Shown: positions 6,714 through 17,688 of the stretch, in pieces
Layout: the number at the start of each line of letters is the position of its first letter
How positions within the stretch are numbered: position 1 is the stretch's first letter
Assembly (NCBI RefSeq): GCF_004770765.1
Contig: NZ_RQFK01000026.1
Span: 558,001 to 622,000, forward strand
DNA: 64,000 nucleotides
Source: Leptospira noumeaensis
GTDB lineage: Bacteria > Spirochaetota > Leptospiria > Leptospirales > Leptospiraceae
Direction: 5' to 3'
Translations under genes and position numbers: made by a program
The notes under the pieces: model-generated
Database searches by the model: none
What the model saw: only the letters and a program-made list of their open reading frames with translations
What the model was told of the DNA's origin: nothing

Positions 6714-9700
6714 CTACTTTCGCTTTTGACTTTTTGGTTTTGCTAACGGTGGCTCTGGTTCATCATCCTCTCCAATATCAATCTGAATGAGTTTGGTACT
6801 TCGATTGATCCGATTTTGTTCCTTCACCGATTTTCTTTTTTCATCCATTTTTAACAGAAATTCCATAACAAATGGTAACACTAGCCTAGAAAGCGCAGTG
6901 GCAACTAACACACCAAAGATGACAACTGTTGCCAGTGGTCTCTGAACTTCCGCTCCAGCCATTGTTGATAAAGCCATAGGCAAAAATCCAATCGCTGCAA
7001 TAAACTCTGTAGTGAGAACAGGTCGTAAGGATAAAATTCCAGCAAAAACAACTGCTTTATCTATATCAACTCCTGCATTAATTTCATCTTTTAAAGTCGA
7101 TGCATAAACTACTCCATTCAAAACAGCAATCCCACTCACTGCAATAAAACCTACGGCAGCTGGAATACTAAACGGTAACCCACGAATTAATAATCCAAGT
7201 ATACCACCTGCAGCGGCGAGAGGAACTACGGAAAAAACTCCAACTGCATAATACACACTTTCGAATGCTGCGATTAACATAAAAAATATAATTGCAAGTG
7301 CGACAGGAACAACAAGAACCAATCGATCTCTTGCACGAACAAAGTTATCAAACTGACCTCCCCATTCAATTTCATATCCTTCAGGTAAAGCATTCTGAAT
7401 GGATTCCGTTTTCTTTTTGGCTTCATTGATATAACCAACGAGGTCTCTTCCCCGAATGTTCACTTCGACAAAAATTCTTCTTTTTAATCCTTCTCGGTAA
7501 ATTGCAGAAGCAGAATCAAGAATATCGATATCGGCTACTTGGGCGAGTGGAACAGTTGTTCCGCGAGATGTCATGATAGGAATGTTTCGAACAGAATCGA
7601 TATCTTTGGCTTGTAAATCTAATCTTAATACTAAATCATATCTTCTTGCACCTTCAAATATTTTACCTGCGGTAGACCCAACTCTCATCATCTCTACTGT
7701 CCGCAAAATCTCCGATGCAGTAACTCCATAACGAGCCATATTATCATAGTTTGTATTAATTTGTAACATCGGAAGACCTAACAATCGTTGAACGCGTAAA
7801 TCTCCAGTTCCATCTATTTGACTCAGAACACTTGCAACTTTGTCTGCTTGCGTTTTTAATGTTTGCAGGTCATCCCCATAAATCTTAAGAACGACATCTG
7901 CTTTCGAGCCAGTTAATAATGCATTCACCCGATTCTCAATTGGTTGTGACATGCTAAAATAAGTGGATGGAATGGATGAAATTAATTTTGCTTTCAAAAC
8001 ATCCATCAGCTCTTCTCTGGAGTTTGCATTCACCCAATATTTTTTTGGTGCTAATTTCACCATAACAGACGTTTCTTCGGTACCTAAAGGTTCTGCAGCA
8101 GATTCACCACGACCCACTCGAGAAACAACACTAGAAATTTCGGGGAAAGGTTTTAGAATTTTTTCTATGTCTTTATTTAAATCTTTGGAATAATCAATTG
8201 CCGTTGAAGGCAAACGTTTTGCATCAATTTCGATTTCCCCCTCATCAATTCTTGGTAAAAATTCCGATCCCAAATAAGATCCTAGAAAAAAAGAAATGAT
8301 GACTAAAAGTAATGAGAATGATAAAATTTTCTTTTTTCTTATGTTTCCCCAGTTTAGCAGTAAAACATAATATTCTTCAATTTTTTCCCAAGCATGTGCT
8401 TTATGAATGAAAGGTCTTTTGTAAAAAATAGCAAGGCTTGCAGGAAATACAGTAATTGAGAATACAAGTGCACTTGCGAGAGCTAACGCAACCGTGATTG
8501 CCATCGGACGAAACATACGTCCTTCTACTCCCTCTAAAACCATTAGAGGTAAATATACCAACATAATGATTGCGACAGAGAATGCGGCTGCCTTACCTAC
8601 CTTCTGGCATCTTTCTAAAATAATACCTTCAGTAATACTTTTAATTTCATCTTCATTCATTGGGCGATTAAATTTCTTTCTACCCATATAAAAACCAGCT
8701 AACACTGATTCTAACATTACAATAGAACCATCCACAAGTAATCCGAAATCCAATGCACCTAACGACATTAAATTCCCAACAACTCCGATATATTTCATAA
8801 ATATAACAGCGACTAACATAGATACTGGGATGGCTAGGGCTACGAGGATCCCTCCTTTCGCAGTCCCAAGAGTTAATATCAAAGCAAAAAATACTAGTAT
8901 AGCACCTTCCGTAAGATTAATAAAAACTGTTTTTAAGGCACGATTGATAAACTCAGACCTGTCATAAAACGGTTCGATTTTCATACCTTGAGGAAGTGTA
9001 GCACGAATTTCCTCGATTCTTTGTTTTACATCGCCTACAACTTCGCGAGAATTTTCGCCGAGTAACATAATGACAGTGGCAGCGACCACTTCTTTACCAT
9101 TTTTAGTTGCAATTCCGAAACGTAATGCTGGCCCCTCCTTCACAGTAGCAATTTGACCCAACAAAAGCGGAATTCCATCAGCAGCTGTTCGCACTGCTAC
9201 TCTTTTGATTTCATCGATTCCTTCAAATTGTCCTTCACCTCGAATGACAAGTTGTTCATAATCTTTTTGAACATAACCACCACCTGTGTTGAAGTTTGCA
9301 GTTTTTAAATTATCTAAGATTTCTGAAATTGTAAGATTATGAACCTGCAATCTCCTTGGGTCGATTAATATTTGATATTGTTTGAGAGAACCGCCAAGAG
9401 TATTTACCTCGATGACCCCAGGAACACTTTTAATTTTTTTGGAAAGATCCCAGTCAATAAAACTGCGCAATTCTGTTTCGTCATGATTTTCTGAAGTTAA
9501 AATGAATTCATAAATATCACCTAACGCAGTGGCAACGGGAGCTAGTTCCGGTTTTCCATACTCAGGTGGAATTTCTGCATCTACTAACTTCAATCGTTCA
9601 TTGACTATCTGTCGTGCGAACCAAATATCTGTTCCGTCTTCAAAGATAACAGACACAGAACTGACACCAGCACGAGAAATGGATCTAATTTCCGTAGCAC

Positions 9701-9932
9701 CAGGGATTCCGTTTAACTTTAATTCAATAGGGTAAGTAATAAATTGTTCCACTTCAAATGGAGTCAGAGCAGGTGAAGATGTTACCGCAGTTACCTGAAC
9801 ATTGGTTACATCAGGTACGGCATCGATAGGTAAATGAAATGCATTTATAATGCCAACCAAACAAAAAACTAAAGCAATCCCCATTACTTTAAATTTATTT
9901 TGAATGGAAAAGGCAACAATTGATTCAATCAT
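6714..9932 (-). CDS. CzcA/CusA-family heavy-metal RND efflux pump
   Basis: The product is 1072 residues, the usual length. It is an inner-membrane proton-driven pump of the heavy-metal efflux (HME) class. N-terminal [16 protein letters not shown] is typical of CzcA/CusA. Twelve membrane segments are arranged in two halves around two large periplasmic loops. The HME signature in TM4, [17 protein letters not shown], gives Asp395, Asp401 and Glu408, the charged relay of metal pumps. The C-terminus is a charged tail (residues about 1030-1072). No membrane-fusion or outer-membrane partner lies beside it: the upstream gene is the transglutaminase of a different operon. The metal cannot be read safely. 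No clear Shine-Dalgarno precedes the ATG. Confidence 0.93.
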   Translation of the reverse strand: MIESIVAFSIQNKFKVMGIALVFCLVGIINAFHLPIDAVPDVTNVQVTAVTSSPALTPFEVEQFITYPIELKLNGIPGATEIRSISRAGVSSVSVIFEDGTDIWFARQIVNERLKLVDAEIPPEYGKPELAPVATALGDIYEFILTSENHDETELRSFIDWDLSKKIKSVPGVIEVNTLGGSLKQYQILIDPRRLQVHNLTISEILDNLKTANFNTGGGYVQKDYEQLVIRGEGQFEGIDEIKRVAVRTAADGIPLLLGQIATVKEGPALRFGIATKNGKEVVAATVIMLLGENSREVVGDVKQRIEEIRATLPQGMKIEPFYDRSEFINRALKTVFINLTEGAILVFFALILTLGTAKGGILVALAIPVSMLVAVIFMKYIGVVGNLMSLGALDFGLLVDGSIVMLESVLAGFYMGRKKFNRPMNEDEIKSITEGIILERCQKVGKAAAFSVAIIMLVYLPLMVLEGVEGRMFRPMAITVALALASALVFSITVFPASLAIFYKRPFIHKAHAWEKIEEYYVLLLNWGNIRKKKILSFSLLLVIISFFLGSYLGSEFLPRIDEGEIEIDAKRLPSTAIDYSKDLNKDIEKILKPFPEISSVVSRVGRGESAAEPLGTEETSVMVKLAPKKYWVNANSREELMDVLKAKLISSIPSTYFSMSQPIENRVNALLTGSKADVVLKIYGDDLQTLKTQADKVASVLSQIDGTGDLRVQRLLGLPMLQINTNYDNMARYGVTASEILRTVEMMRVGSTAGKIFEGARRYDLVLRLDLQAKDIDSVRNIPIMTSRGTTVPLAQVADIDILDSASAIYREGLKRRIFVEVNIRGRDLVGYINEAKKKTESIQNALPEGYEIEWGGQFDNFVRARDRLVLVVPVALAIIFFMLIAAFESVYYAVGVFSVVPLAAAGGILGLLIRGLPFSIPAAVGFIAVSGIAVLNGVVYASTLKDEINAGVDIDKAVVFAGILSLRPVLTTEFIAAIGFLPMALSTMAGAEVQRPLATVVIFGVLVATALSRLVLPFVMEFLLKMDEKRKSVKEQNRINRSTKLIQIDIGEDDEPEPPLAKPKSQKRK

Positions 9933-10042
9933 AGAGTTTACTATATATCAGACTCTCTAAGTTGATTTTTCTGGCTAGTGAAACTTGATAAAATGTATTT
10001 TTTAAAAATTAGACAGGCATACGGAGAATTAAAAAAGAACAT

Positions 10043-10924
10043 TCAAATTAATTCACGGATTACATCCACTTCGACTTTTAATTTATGTTTTCCACCACCG
10101 AACAAAATTCCTTTTAATGGGGAAACGTCCGCGTAGTCACGTCCAATTGCCGTGATGATATATTCTTCGGTAATGATTTTTCCATTGGTAGGATCAAAAT
10201 CCATCCATCCAAATGTAGGACAATAGACAGAAACCCATGCATGTGTAGCGTCACTTCCTTGTAATTTTTCTGTTCCAGGAGGAGGCAAAGTTTCTAAGTA
10301 TCCACTCACATAACGAGTCGGAATCTTTAAGGAACGTAAGGCGGCAATCATCAAATGTGAAAAATCCTGACACACACCTTTTCTTTCATTTAAAACTTGA
10401 TCAATGGGAGTGTTGATACTTGTAGCTTTTGGATCATACTGAAATGTTTGGTAGATGTAAGTTGTCATCTCCAATGCAGCAGCGTAAACTGGTTTCCCTT
10501 CCGTAAAAAACATTCGAGCAAATTCCGAATAACTTTGTTTTGCTGCGATAAAAGAGGAAGGTTGAATGTATTCAATGGATAAGATATCTGCATCTAATGT
10601 TGATTCATGGATGAGAGAATAGATACTTTCCCAAGGAGTCGATTTATACAAATCGATTCCGGAGGATTGGTGCGTTCGCACTGTTGATTCAACCACAACC
10701 TCTAAAAAACGATGCGGATCCTCTACTGAAAAAAGAAATACCTGGTTTCCAAAATAATCTCTGCGAAAAGAAGAAACAACCGGTTTGGGATTTACAGTCA
10801 CATGTGTTCTAAAACAATCTTGGTGCGGCGAGGTCAAAGGATACATATGGGCCATATTATGGCAATAAGCAACTGTATCGTCGTAACTGTATTTAGTTTT
10901 ATGAATTACTTTAAAATCAGCCAT
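10043..10924 (-). CDS. Transglutaminase-like cysteine protease-fold protein
   Basis: The product is 293 residues. The N-terminal domain (about 1-85) is the beta domain that precedes transglutaminase-like folds of the COG1305 type. The catalytic triad is visible: Cys185 in GVCQDFSHL, His228 in ATHAWV and Asp243 in MDFDPTNG. It probably acts on peptide or isopeptide bonds; the substrate is unknown. The ATG at 10924 overlaps the stop of the ATP-grasp/alpha-E fusion gene by 8 nt, so translation is coupled. A longer start at 10984 would overlap that gene by 68 nt and lacks support. It is the last gene of the five-gene operon. Confidence 0.9.
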   Translation of the reverse strand: MADFKVIHKTKYSYDDTVAYCHNMAHMYPLTSPHQDCFRTHVTVNPKPVVSSFRRDYFGNQVFLFSVEDPHRFLEVVVESTVRTHQSSGIDLYKSTPWESIYSLIHESTLDADILSIEYIQPSSFIAAKQSYSEFARMFFTEGKPVYAAALEMTTYIYQTFQYDPKATSINTPIDQVLNERKGVCQDFSHLMIAALRSLKIPTRYVSGYLETLPPPGTEKLQGSDATHAWVSVYCPTFGWMDFDPTNGKIITEEYIITAIGRDYADVSPLKGILFGGGKHKLKVEVDVIRELI

Positions 10925-13451
10925 TGCCATCACCGATCCTAGTTTGTTCTTCGGTATAGTTAAAGTATCTTGATGCCAATGCATCAGATAAATTTTTCAA
11001 ATGGTTGTGTAATTCTTCTAACCAAATAGAAACAGATTCCAACGGGTTTTCCGATTCAAAGAAGATGGATATATCTTTCATTTTAAAATGAGTATAAAGT
11101 TGTAACGCAGCACGATCTTCTGAATACACAACCTTCTCATTTTTCCCTGGCAAAAATTTAATGTCTGAATTGATTTGTTCTAGTTGATAAGCAAAAGACC
11201 TTGGATTTGTTGTATCAAATAATAAAATATCCAAAACAGACTCTTGGTCAATTTTCCCACTATATCGTCTATTGTACGTTAAGCGAATATCGTTAATTCT
11301 TAAAAAAGTCTCAAAAGATGCTTTGTCCCGAAAACTATCCCACCGAATCATACCTTGTAACATCAAAATCATATTGATTGATCTTTCAATTCGGCGACCC
11401 AGGTTGAGGAAATACCAACCAGCTTCCCGACTCATATTTTCAAAAGATAAACCTGTTAGAGATGATAAGTTCAACACTATCTTCTGTAAAAAATCGATGA
11501 TCTGATCATACGAATCAATTTCATGTTGAGACTGATCTTCTAAATGAAGGAGAATTTTTTTCATATCATCAGACAAACGATCCCTGACAGATTTTGATGC
11601 CATCACCAAACTTCGTAAATGAAATGCTAAACTCCCAATAACTCCACGATCAGAAGTCAACCGTTGTAGTTCAGGAAATGGGTTTAAAAATAATTCTCCT
11701 GCGTCATCTCCTAGAAATCCTGGATAACTATTGGTTACCTGTGTTACTAGTTTTAATGAGTTCTCTAAAGATTCTCTTTCGTAACCGTCTTCTACTTGTA
11801 AAATTTTATAAACAGCTTCTCGTATGACTCTTGTTTGGTTTTCTGATCGTTCCAAATACCTTGCCAACCAGAATAAATTATCAGCCACACGACTGGGGAC
11901 TCCGGAACTTTTCCTGGAAATCATCACTTGGTCTGATTTTGGCACAAGTAAAGATTCTTCTTTTTGTGTTTCGGTTGCGAGAACCCAAAGGTCTTTACTC
12001 CAAGCTCCTCTTTGGCTCGTAATAAAAAAATCATCCAAGGAAGGAGATACTCTCACTAAACCACCAGCCATAGTTTGATAACCAGAGCCGGAGGAAGATA
12101 CAAAGGTTCTCATGATCGCTCGACCAGGTCGAAACCCGTTTTCACCTAACACTGGCACTGTGGCAGAAGCAATCATTTCTTGTGCAATAAAACGATTGGG
12201 AAAAGATTTTAATTTTTGTAAAAATGAATCCTTTCTATCTCCACTCAGTTCAATAAAGGTAACCGGTTTTTCTTCATCTGTCCGCGACACTGTTTTAAAA
12301 ACATATTTTTCCGGATTTTGTAATACCAATTGGAAATGTTCTTTTGTTCCCATCCAATAGGTAGGAGCCATAGGAAGGATTAAATCTTCTCCTAAATAAA
12401 AGCGGCATAAATCAGAATAAAAAGGTAGTAAGGCACGATTTTCTAAAAACCCAGTTCCAATGGGATTGGCGATTTTTACATGTCCTGAACGAACTGATTC
12501 CAAAAGTCCAGGAACTCCCAAAAGTGAATCCCCTCTTAATTCCAATGGATCCATAAAATCATCATCAACACGCCGCAAAATCAAATCGATCTGTTGTAAA
12601 CCTTCTACGGTTTTCATATAAACTTTATTTTTTCTAACAGTTAAGTCTTCACCTTGAACCAGTGTATAACCCAAATAACCAGCTAGGTAAGCATGTTCAA
12701 AATAGGTTTCATTGGAAGGCCCTGGAGTCAAAAGAACAATCACAGGCTCGCGCCCAGTAACACCCGCTAGTTGAGTCAATGATTTACGCAGAGACCTAAA
12801 ATAAACTGCAACACGATGCACCATAGCATCGCGGTACATACTTGGAAAAATTCGAGATAAAACAATTCGATTTTCTAATGAATATCCAGAACCAGAAGGA
12901 GCTTGGACTCGGTCATTTAAAACATAAAAATTGCCATCAGCAGCGCGAATTAAATCACAAACAAAAAATAAAAGAGCCGGGTTTTTAGTAAGGAAATGAT
13001 TGGAATCATACATTCCATCACAAGCACGCAAAAACGATGTTTCATTAAAAAGAATTTCTGAAGGAATTTTTTTCTCGTATAACAGGCGTCTTTTGGAATA
13101 AACATCTCTGACAAGGGCATCGAGTAAATCCGCGCGTTGGTTTAGCCCTCTTTCTAATACACGCCATTCTTCACTTTCCATAACCAAAGGAAACAAATCC
13201 AAATCCCAAGGTCTTTCCTTTGCTTCTGGTGAGTCCGATTGGTATAAATTATAAGTAACTCCGTTTTCTCTAAGAATACGATCTGTATCTCGTCTGCGAT
13301 TGACAAGTTCTGCAGGTCCTAACTCTTGAAATGATTTGACTAAGAATTTATATTTATTTCGGATTTGGCCTTCTGCATCATAGAGTTCATCATAAACTCC
13401 AGGTATCGTTTTATAATTTCCGATTAAATGATAAGGGTCTTGAGTCATCAT
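10917..13451 (-). CDS. Circularly permuted ATP-grasp / alpha-E fusion protein
   Basis: The product is 844 residues. Residues about 1-490 are a circularly permuted ATP-grasp ligase (DUF404/DUF407 type), with VLLTPGPSNETYFEHAYLA, the basic/acidic RRVDDDFMDPLELRGDS, NPIGTGFLENRAL and a C-terminal MAGGLVRVS segment. Residues about 525-840 are an alpha-E domain (DUF403), starting SRVADNLFWLARYLERSEN. In the same operon these two modules also exist as separate genes, so this is a paralogous fused copy. ATP-grasp enzymes join a carboxylate to an amine, so a peptide-bond-forming role is expected. The ATG directly abuts the stop of the DUF2126 gene. The domain call is firm; the product is unknown. Confidence 0.92.
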   Translation of the reverse strand: MMTQDPYHLIGNYKTIPGVYDELYDAEGQIRNKYKFLVKSFQELGPAELVNRRRDTDRILRENGVTYNLYQSDSPEAKERPWDLDLFPLVMESEEWRVLERGLNQRADLLDALVRDVYSKRRLLYEKKIPSEILFNETSFLRACDGMYDSNHFLTKNPALLFFVCDLIRAADGNFYVLNDRVQAPSGSGYSLENRIVLSRIFPSMYRDAMVHRVAVYFRSLRKSLTQLAGVTGREPVIVLLTPGPSNETYFEHAYLAGYLGYTLVQGEDLTVRKNKVYMKTVEGLQQIDLILRRVDDDFMDPLELRGDSLLGVPGLLESVRSGHVKIANPIGTGFLENRALLPFYSDLCRFYLGEDLILPMAPTYWMGTKEHFQLVLQNPEKYVFKTVSRTDEEKPVTFIELSGDRKDSFLQKLKSFPNRFIAQEMIASATVPVLGENGFRPGRAIMRTFVSSSGSGYQTMAGGLVRVSPSLDDFFITSQRGAWSKDLWVLATETQKEESLLVPKSDQVMISRKSSGVPSRVADNLFWLARYLERSENQTRVIREAVYKILQVEDGYERESLENSLKLVTQVTNSYPGFLGDDAGELFLNPFPELQRLTSDRGVIGSLAFHLRSLVMASKSVRDRLSDDMKKILLHLEDQSQHEIDSYDQIIDFLQKIVLNLSSLTGLSFENMSREAGWYFLNLGRRIERSINMILMLQGMIRWDSFRDKASFETFLRINDIRLTYNRRYSGKIDQESVLDILLFDTTNPRSFAYQLEQINSDIKFLPGKNEKVVYSEDRAALQLYTHFKMKDISIFFESENPLESVSIWLEELHNHLKNLSDALASRYFNYTEEQTRIGDGNG

Positions 13452-16400
13452 CTACTTGAATGTTACCATCCTAAGATCCAAGGTTGATGGGAAGGCTTTA
13501 TTTTCCAATCGAATTGGTGGAAGGCTTTTTCCAATCTTGTGTCCGTGAGTCCAAAAACGAGAGATCCTTCTGGATTCTGCTTCATACCCGTTGATTGGGA
13601 TGGTTTGGTAAGACAATCCTCCAGGATGAGAAACATGATAAGTACAACCTCCAAGTGCCCTATGATTCCAAGAATCGTAAACATCAAACACTAAAGATTG
13701 TTGCGCAGGTATTTGTGGATGTAAAGTAAAAACAGGAGACCAAGCCTTAAACCTGACACCCGCAACAAATTCGTTTTGAACGGAAGTAGGTTGTAGCGGA
13801 ACTTCGTACCCATTACAACTCAGTCGGTATCTCTCTGGATGAAAGCCTTTTACTTTAACTTGGACTCGTTCAGTGGCGGAATCCACACCTCGTGAAGTTC
13901 CTTGTGCCGTGTTCTCTTCACCAAGTACGTTCCAAGGTTCAAGTGCCATTCGTAATTCAATTTCCATTCCATCCAAATAACAAATTCCATATTGAGGGAA
14001 TCTAAATTCAAAAAAAGGATCAAAGTCTTTAGATAAAAATCCAAAACCACTATTTTGTAAATCTTGAATTACTTCTTTAAAATCACGGTACACAAAGTAC
14101 GGTAACATAAATCGATCATGTAACTCTGTATTCCAATTGATAGGATTTCCATAATACGGATCTTCCCAAAATTTACAAATGATAGCCATCATAAACGCTT
14201 GTTGGATGACACTCATTTGATAATGAGGTGGCATTTCAAAAGCACGCATTTCAATTAGCCCCAAACGTCCGGTAGGTGATCCGGGATCAAAAAGTTTATC
14301 GATAGAAATTTCTGTTCTGTGAGTATTTCCAGTGATATCAATTAAGATATTTCTTAACACTCGATCCAACATCCAAGGAGGTGTATGACGACTGGAATCA
14401 ATTTGTTGGAAAGCAATTTTTAATTCATGTAATGAATCATTTCTCGCTTCATCAATTCTAGGTGATTGAGAAGTAGGACCGATGAACATTCCGGAAAACA
14501 AATAAGAAAGACCAGGATGATTTTGCCAATAGGCCACCAAACTTCGCAAAAGTGAAGGTTTTCTTAAAAAAGGACTATCACCAACAGATGCACCACCAAG
14601 TGTGATATGATTTCCACCACCTGTGCCAGAGTGGCGACCATCGATCAAAAATTTTTCTGCAGTCAATCGCAGTTGCGTGGCTTCTTCATATAGAATTTGC
14701 GTTTTTTCTACAATTTCTCCAAACGAAGAAGATGGATGGAAGTTAACCTCAATCACTCCAGGATCTGGTGTGATTTTAAAACGATTGAGCCTAGGATCAT
14801 GAGGAGCCTCGTACCCTTCTAAAACAATCGGTATATCAGTTTCTAAAGCTGTTTGTTCGATTGCATAAATAAGCCTGAGCCAACCTTCCAAAGATTTGAT
14901 TGGTGGTAAAAAAACTCGAATGTTTCCATTTCTAGGTTCCACACAAAGAGCTGTTCTAGTGTGTAATTCTCCAATAGAATAACTATAGTTTGTTGCCAAA
15001 AATGGAGACTGACCCAATTCTTTTGCCTTTGGTAAGGAAGGTTTTGGTGCCGCTGGGTCTTCCGGATAAGGATAATATTGTTTTCCACCTAAGGAATGTA
15101 AGGGTAGCCTGAGTCCAATGGGAGAATCTCCAGGAATTAAAAATAGTTTGCCTCTGCGAAAACTCCATTCGTCCGATATCCAAGCAGACAAAGATACATC
15201 ATAGTCCAATGGAATGGTATAACCAACCTCTCGATGTAAACCAGAATCAATCACTTTTAAAATTCGTTCTCGTTCCATTTTATCATAAGTATTTAAACCA
15301 TCCAACATAAGTTCGGTTTCGGTTGGTAAATTTGCTTCTTGCCATAGATAATACAAATTATCTTCGTAAGCTGTGTGAATTGATTTAGATGGAATGTTTA
15401 AACGACTTCCAAGAACACTAATGAATCTTCTTGCATCTTCAGTAGTTGCAGATCCCGTATAACGATCGTCAGCTAGTAAATAGGGATGGTTCCAAATAGG
15501 TTCGCCATCTTTTCTCCAATATGAAATCATCGCCCAACGAGGAAGTGGTTCCCCCGGATACCATTTCCCTTGGCCATATTGCAAAAGTCCACCAGGAGCA
15601 AAATGTTTTCCCAGACGTTTGATAAGTTGTTCTGATTTAGAGTACTTTTCAAAACCTAAGGCATCAAAATTCCATTCTGGTGCTTCCCTATTTTCAGTGG
15701 AAACAAACGTGGGTTCACCACCAATCGTAAGCCTGATATCATTTTTTCGAATTCGTTTATCAATGGAATCACCCAATCGAATGATCCGATCCCAATCTTC
15801 ACCTTGGTAAGGTAAGGTGACACGTGGTGTTTCTAAAACTCGTTCCACGCCCATATGAAAGGAAAACTCTGCTTTGGCTTTTTCCGCAAAACCATAAATA
15901 GGTCCTGCTGATTCCGGTTCTGGTGTTGCTGCCAAAGGAATATGACCTTCACCAGTAAATAAACCCGAAGTAGGATCAAGGCCTACCCATCCCGCACCGG
16001 GAACATATACTTCTGCCCAAGCATGTAAATCAGTAAAATCAGATTCCGCACCAGAAGGTCCATCGAGTGACTTTACATCTGCTTTTAATTGGATCAAATA
16101 ACCAGACACAAATCTTGCAGCAAGACCCATATTTCTCAAAATTTGGACAAGTAAATAAGCAGAATCACGACAAGAACCCATTCTTGAAGAAAGTGTCAAC
16201 TCTGGTGTTTGGATTCCGGGTTCCATTCGAATCACATAACCAACGTCAGAGTATATTTTGGCATTTAATGCTACTAAAAACTCAACCGTTCTTCTTGGAG
16301 TTTTATCGATTGTTTTTAAGTACGGTGCGAGTAACTTCCCAGGTTTTTTAACTTTAAGATAAGGAGCCAGTTCCTTTTTTAGTACCTTATCATATGTAAA

Positions 16401-16709
16401 AGGAAAGTTCTCCGCATACTCTTCTACAAAAAAATCAAAGGGATTGATTACCTTTAAATCGGTGACTAAATCAACAGCTACCTGCAAAATATTTGTTTTT
16501 TCAGGAAATACTAACCTTGCTAGATAATTTCCAAATGGATCTTGTTGCCAGTTGAGAAATTTTTGTTCCGGTAGTATATTGAGTGAATATGAAACTATAT
16601 GATTTTTAGTATGCGGTGCCGGTCTCAGCCGAATCACATGAGGAGACAGTTTAATCGACTTATCATACTGGTAGGTTGTGATATGGGAAAGGGCAACTCT
16701 TATACTCAT
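13452..16709 (-). CDS. Transglutaminase-like / DUF2126 fusion protein
   Basis: The product is 1085 residues. Residues 1-290 are a transglutaminase-like domain with Cys180 (GSCRDSAYL), His229 (LHAWAEVY) and Asp245 (GLDPTSG). The remainder matches the DUF2126 (COG4196-type) pattern, with RLTIGGEPTFVS near residue 325, KWYPGEPLPRWA, the histidine-rich DGRHSGTGGGNHITLGGA and FEMPPHYQMS. These conserved blocks look catalytic, but the reaction of DUF2126 is not established to my knowledge. The same domain pair is known in operons with ATP-grasp and alpha-E proteins. It lies 2 bp from the alpha-E gene upstream and 0 bp from the fusion gene downstream, which shows operon membership. Confidence 0.92.
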   Translation of the reverse strand: MSIRVALSHITTYQYDKSIKLSPHVIRLRPAPHTKNHIVSYSLNILPEQKFLNWQQDPFGNYLARLVFPEKTNILQVAVDLVTDLKVINPFDFFVEEYAENFPFTYDKVLKKELAPYLKVKKPGKLLAPYLKTIDKTPRRTVEFLVALNAKIYSDVGYVIRMEPGIQTPELTLSSRMGSCRDSAYLLVQILRNMGLAARFVSGYLIQLKADVKSLDGPSGAESDFTDLHAWAEVYVPGAGWVGLDPTSGLFTGEGHIPLAATPEPESAGPIYGFAEKAKAEFSFHMGVERVLETPRVTLPYQGEDWDRIIRLGDSIDKRIRKNDIRLTIGGEPTFVSTENREAPEWNFDALGFEKYSKSEQLIKRLGKHFAPGGLLQYGQGKWYPGEPLPRWAMISYWRKDGEPIWNHPYLLADDRYTGSATTEDARRFISVLGSRLNIPSKSIHTAYEDNLYYLWQEANLPTETELMLDGLNTYDKMERERILKVIDSGLHREVGYTIPLDYDVSLSAWISDEWSFRRGKLFLIPGDSPIGLRLPLHSLGGKQYYPYPEDPAAPKPSLPKAKELGQSPFLATNYSYSIGELHTRTALCVEPRNGNIRVFLPPIKSLEGWLRLIYAIEQTALETDIPIVLEGYEAPHDPRLNRFKITPDPGVIEVNFHPSSSFGEIVEKTQILYEEATQLRLTAEKFLIDGRHSGTGGGNHITLGGASVGDSPFLRKPSLLRSLVAYWQNHPGLSYLFSGMFIGPTSQSPRIDEARNDSLHELKIAFQQIDSSRHTPPWMLDRVLRNILIDITGNTHRTEISIDKLFDPGSPTGRLGLIEMRAFEMPPHYQMSVIQQAFMMAIICKFWEDPYYGNPINWNTELHDRFMLPYFVYRDFKEVIQDLQNSGFGFLSKDFDPFFEFRFPQYGICYLDGMEIELRMALEPWNVLGEENTAQGTSRGVDSATERVQVKVKGFHPERYRLSCNGYEVPLQPTSVQNEFVAGVRFKAWSPVFTLHPQIPAQQSLVFDVYDSWNHRALGGCTYHVSHPGGLSYQTIPINGYEAESRRISRFWTHGHKIGKSLPPIRLENKAFPSTLDLRMVTFK

Positions 16710-16711
16710 AG

Positions 16712-17680
16712 TTAGTTTGTAAAAAATCGTTCCACAATTTTGGAACCTATATGATTGAGTTCTATCTGAATATCATCTAAATATTCATGTAGACCTTTAT
16801 CAAAAATGGATTTGATATTTTCTGATCTCAAACGATTCAAATAAACTGTCGTCGCATCTTGCGCTAAGTTCCTTGGCAAACCTTCTTTAATTCCAGAAAT
16901 TTTATCTAGAGCCTCTTGCATCTCTTGGATGCAGAAAAAAATCGATCTAGGAAAAGTTTCATTCAAAATCAAAAACTCAGCAATATCCGTTGGATCGACA
17001 CGTTTATACTTTTGATTGTACATCTCATGTGCAGAAGCCGATTTCAAAAGGGATAACCACTGTAACAAATCTAATGTTGAACCCACATCATGAACGGACG
17101 GAAGTAAAATGAAATACTTCATATCTAGAATTCTTGTGGTTTTGTCTGCGCGTTCCAAGAACCTTCCAAGCAAGGAAAAGTTCCAAACCTCATCATGAGA
17201 AATGGTAGCGTCAGAACATCCATAAAAACTTTGGCAACTTTTTCGTACTGTGCTGAGAAAGTCGGAAAGTCCCATGGAAAGTGTATCTCCATGAATTTCA
17301 GAACTTTCCATATACACTTTACGATAGTCTTTTACAAAGAGATAAAACTCATTTAACACTTCCCACATAGAAGTAGAAATATTCTCACGAATGGTTCGTG
17401 CATTCTCTCTTGCTCTAGACAAACATTGAAAAATGGAATTCGGATTCTCTTCATCAAAGGTCATAAACCGTATGACATTGACCGGACTAGGACTAGAGTA
17501 TCTTTTTTCAAATAACTCAATGTCACCTGTTGTATGTACGAGAGGCAACCATTGGTTGGGAACCTCTTCGTGCAAATCTAAAGATAACTGGTGATTGACA
17601 TCAATAAACCTCGAGTAATTTTCTGCCCTCTCGATGTATCGATTCATCCAAAAAACTGATTCGGCAACTCGGCTTAACAT
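16712..17680 (-). CDS. Alpha-E (DUF403) protein
   Basis: The product is 322 residues, nearly all helical, without signal peptide. The N-terminal signature MLSRVAESVFWMNRYIERAENYSRF is the alpha-E start. Conserved glutamates and arginines recur through the protein, for example LGRFLERADKTTRILDMKY and FLILNETFPRSIFFCI. Alpha-E domains always accompany the circularly permuted ATP-grasp enzymes, and they are thought to partner or modulate them. It sits 8 bp after the standalone ATP-grasp gene and 2 bp before the DUF2126 gene, so the stoichiometric pair is encoded together. Biochemical activity is unknown. Confidence 0.92.
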   Translation of the reverse strand: MLSRVAESVFWMNRYIERAENYSRFIDVNHQLSLDLHEEVPNQWLPLVHTTGDIELFEKRYSSPSPVNVIRFMTFDEENPNSIFQCLSRARENARTIRENISTSMWEVLNEFYLFVKDYRKVYMESSEIHGDTLSMGLSDFLSTVRKSCQSFYGCSDATISHDEVWNFSLLGRFLERADKTTRILDMKYFILLPSVHDVGSTLDLLQWLSLLKSASAHEMYNQKYKRVDPTDIAEFLILNETFPRSIFFCIQEMQEALDKISGIKEGLPRNLAQDATTVYLNRLRSENIKSIFDKGLHEYLDDIQIELNHIGSKIVERFFTN

Positions 17681-17688
17681 ATAACACC

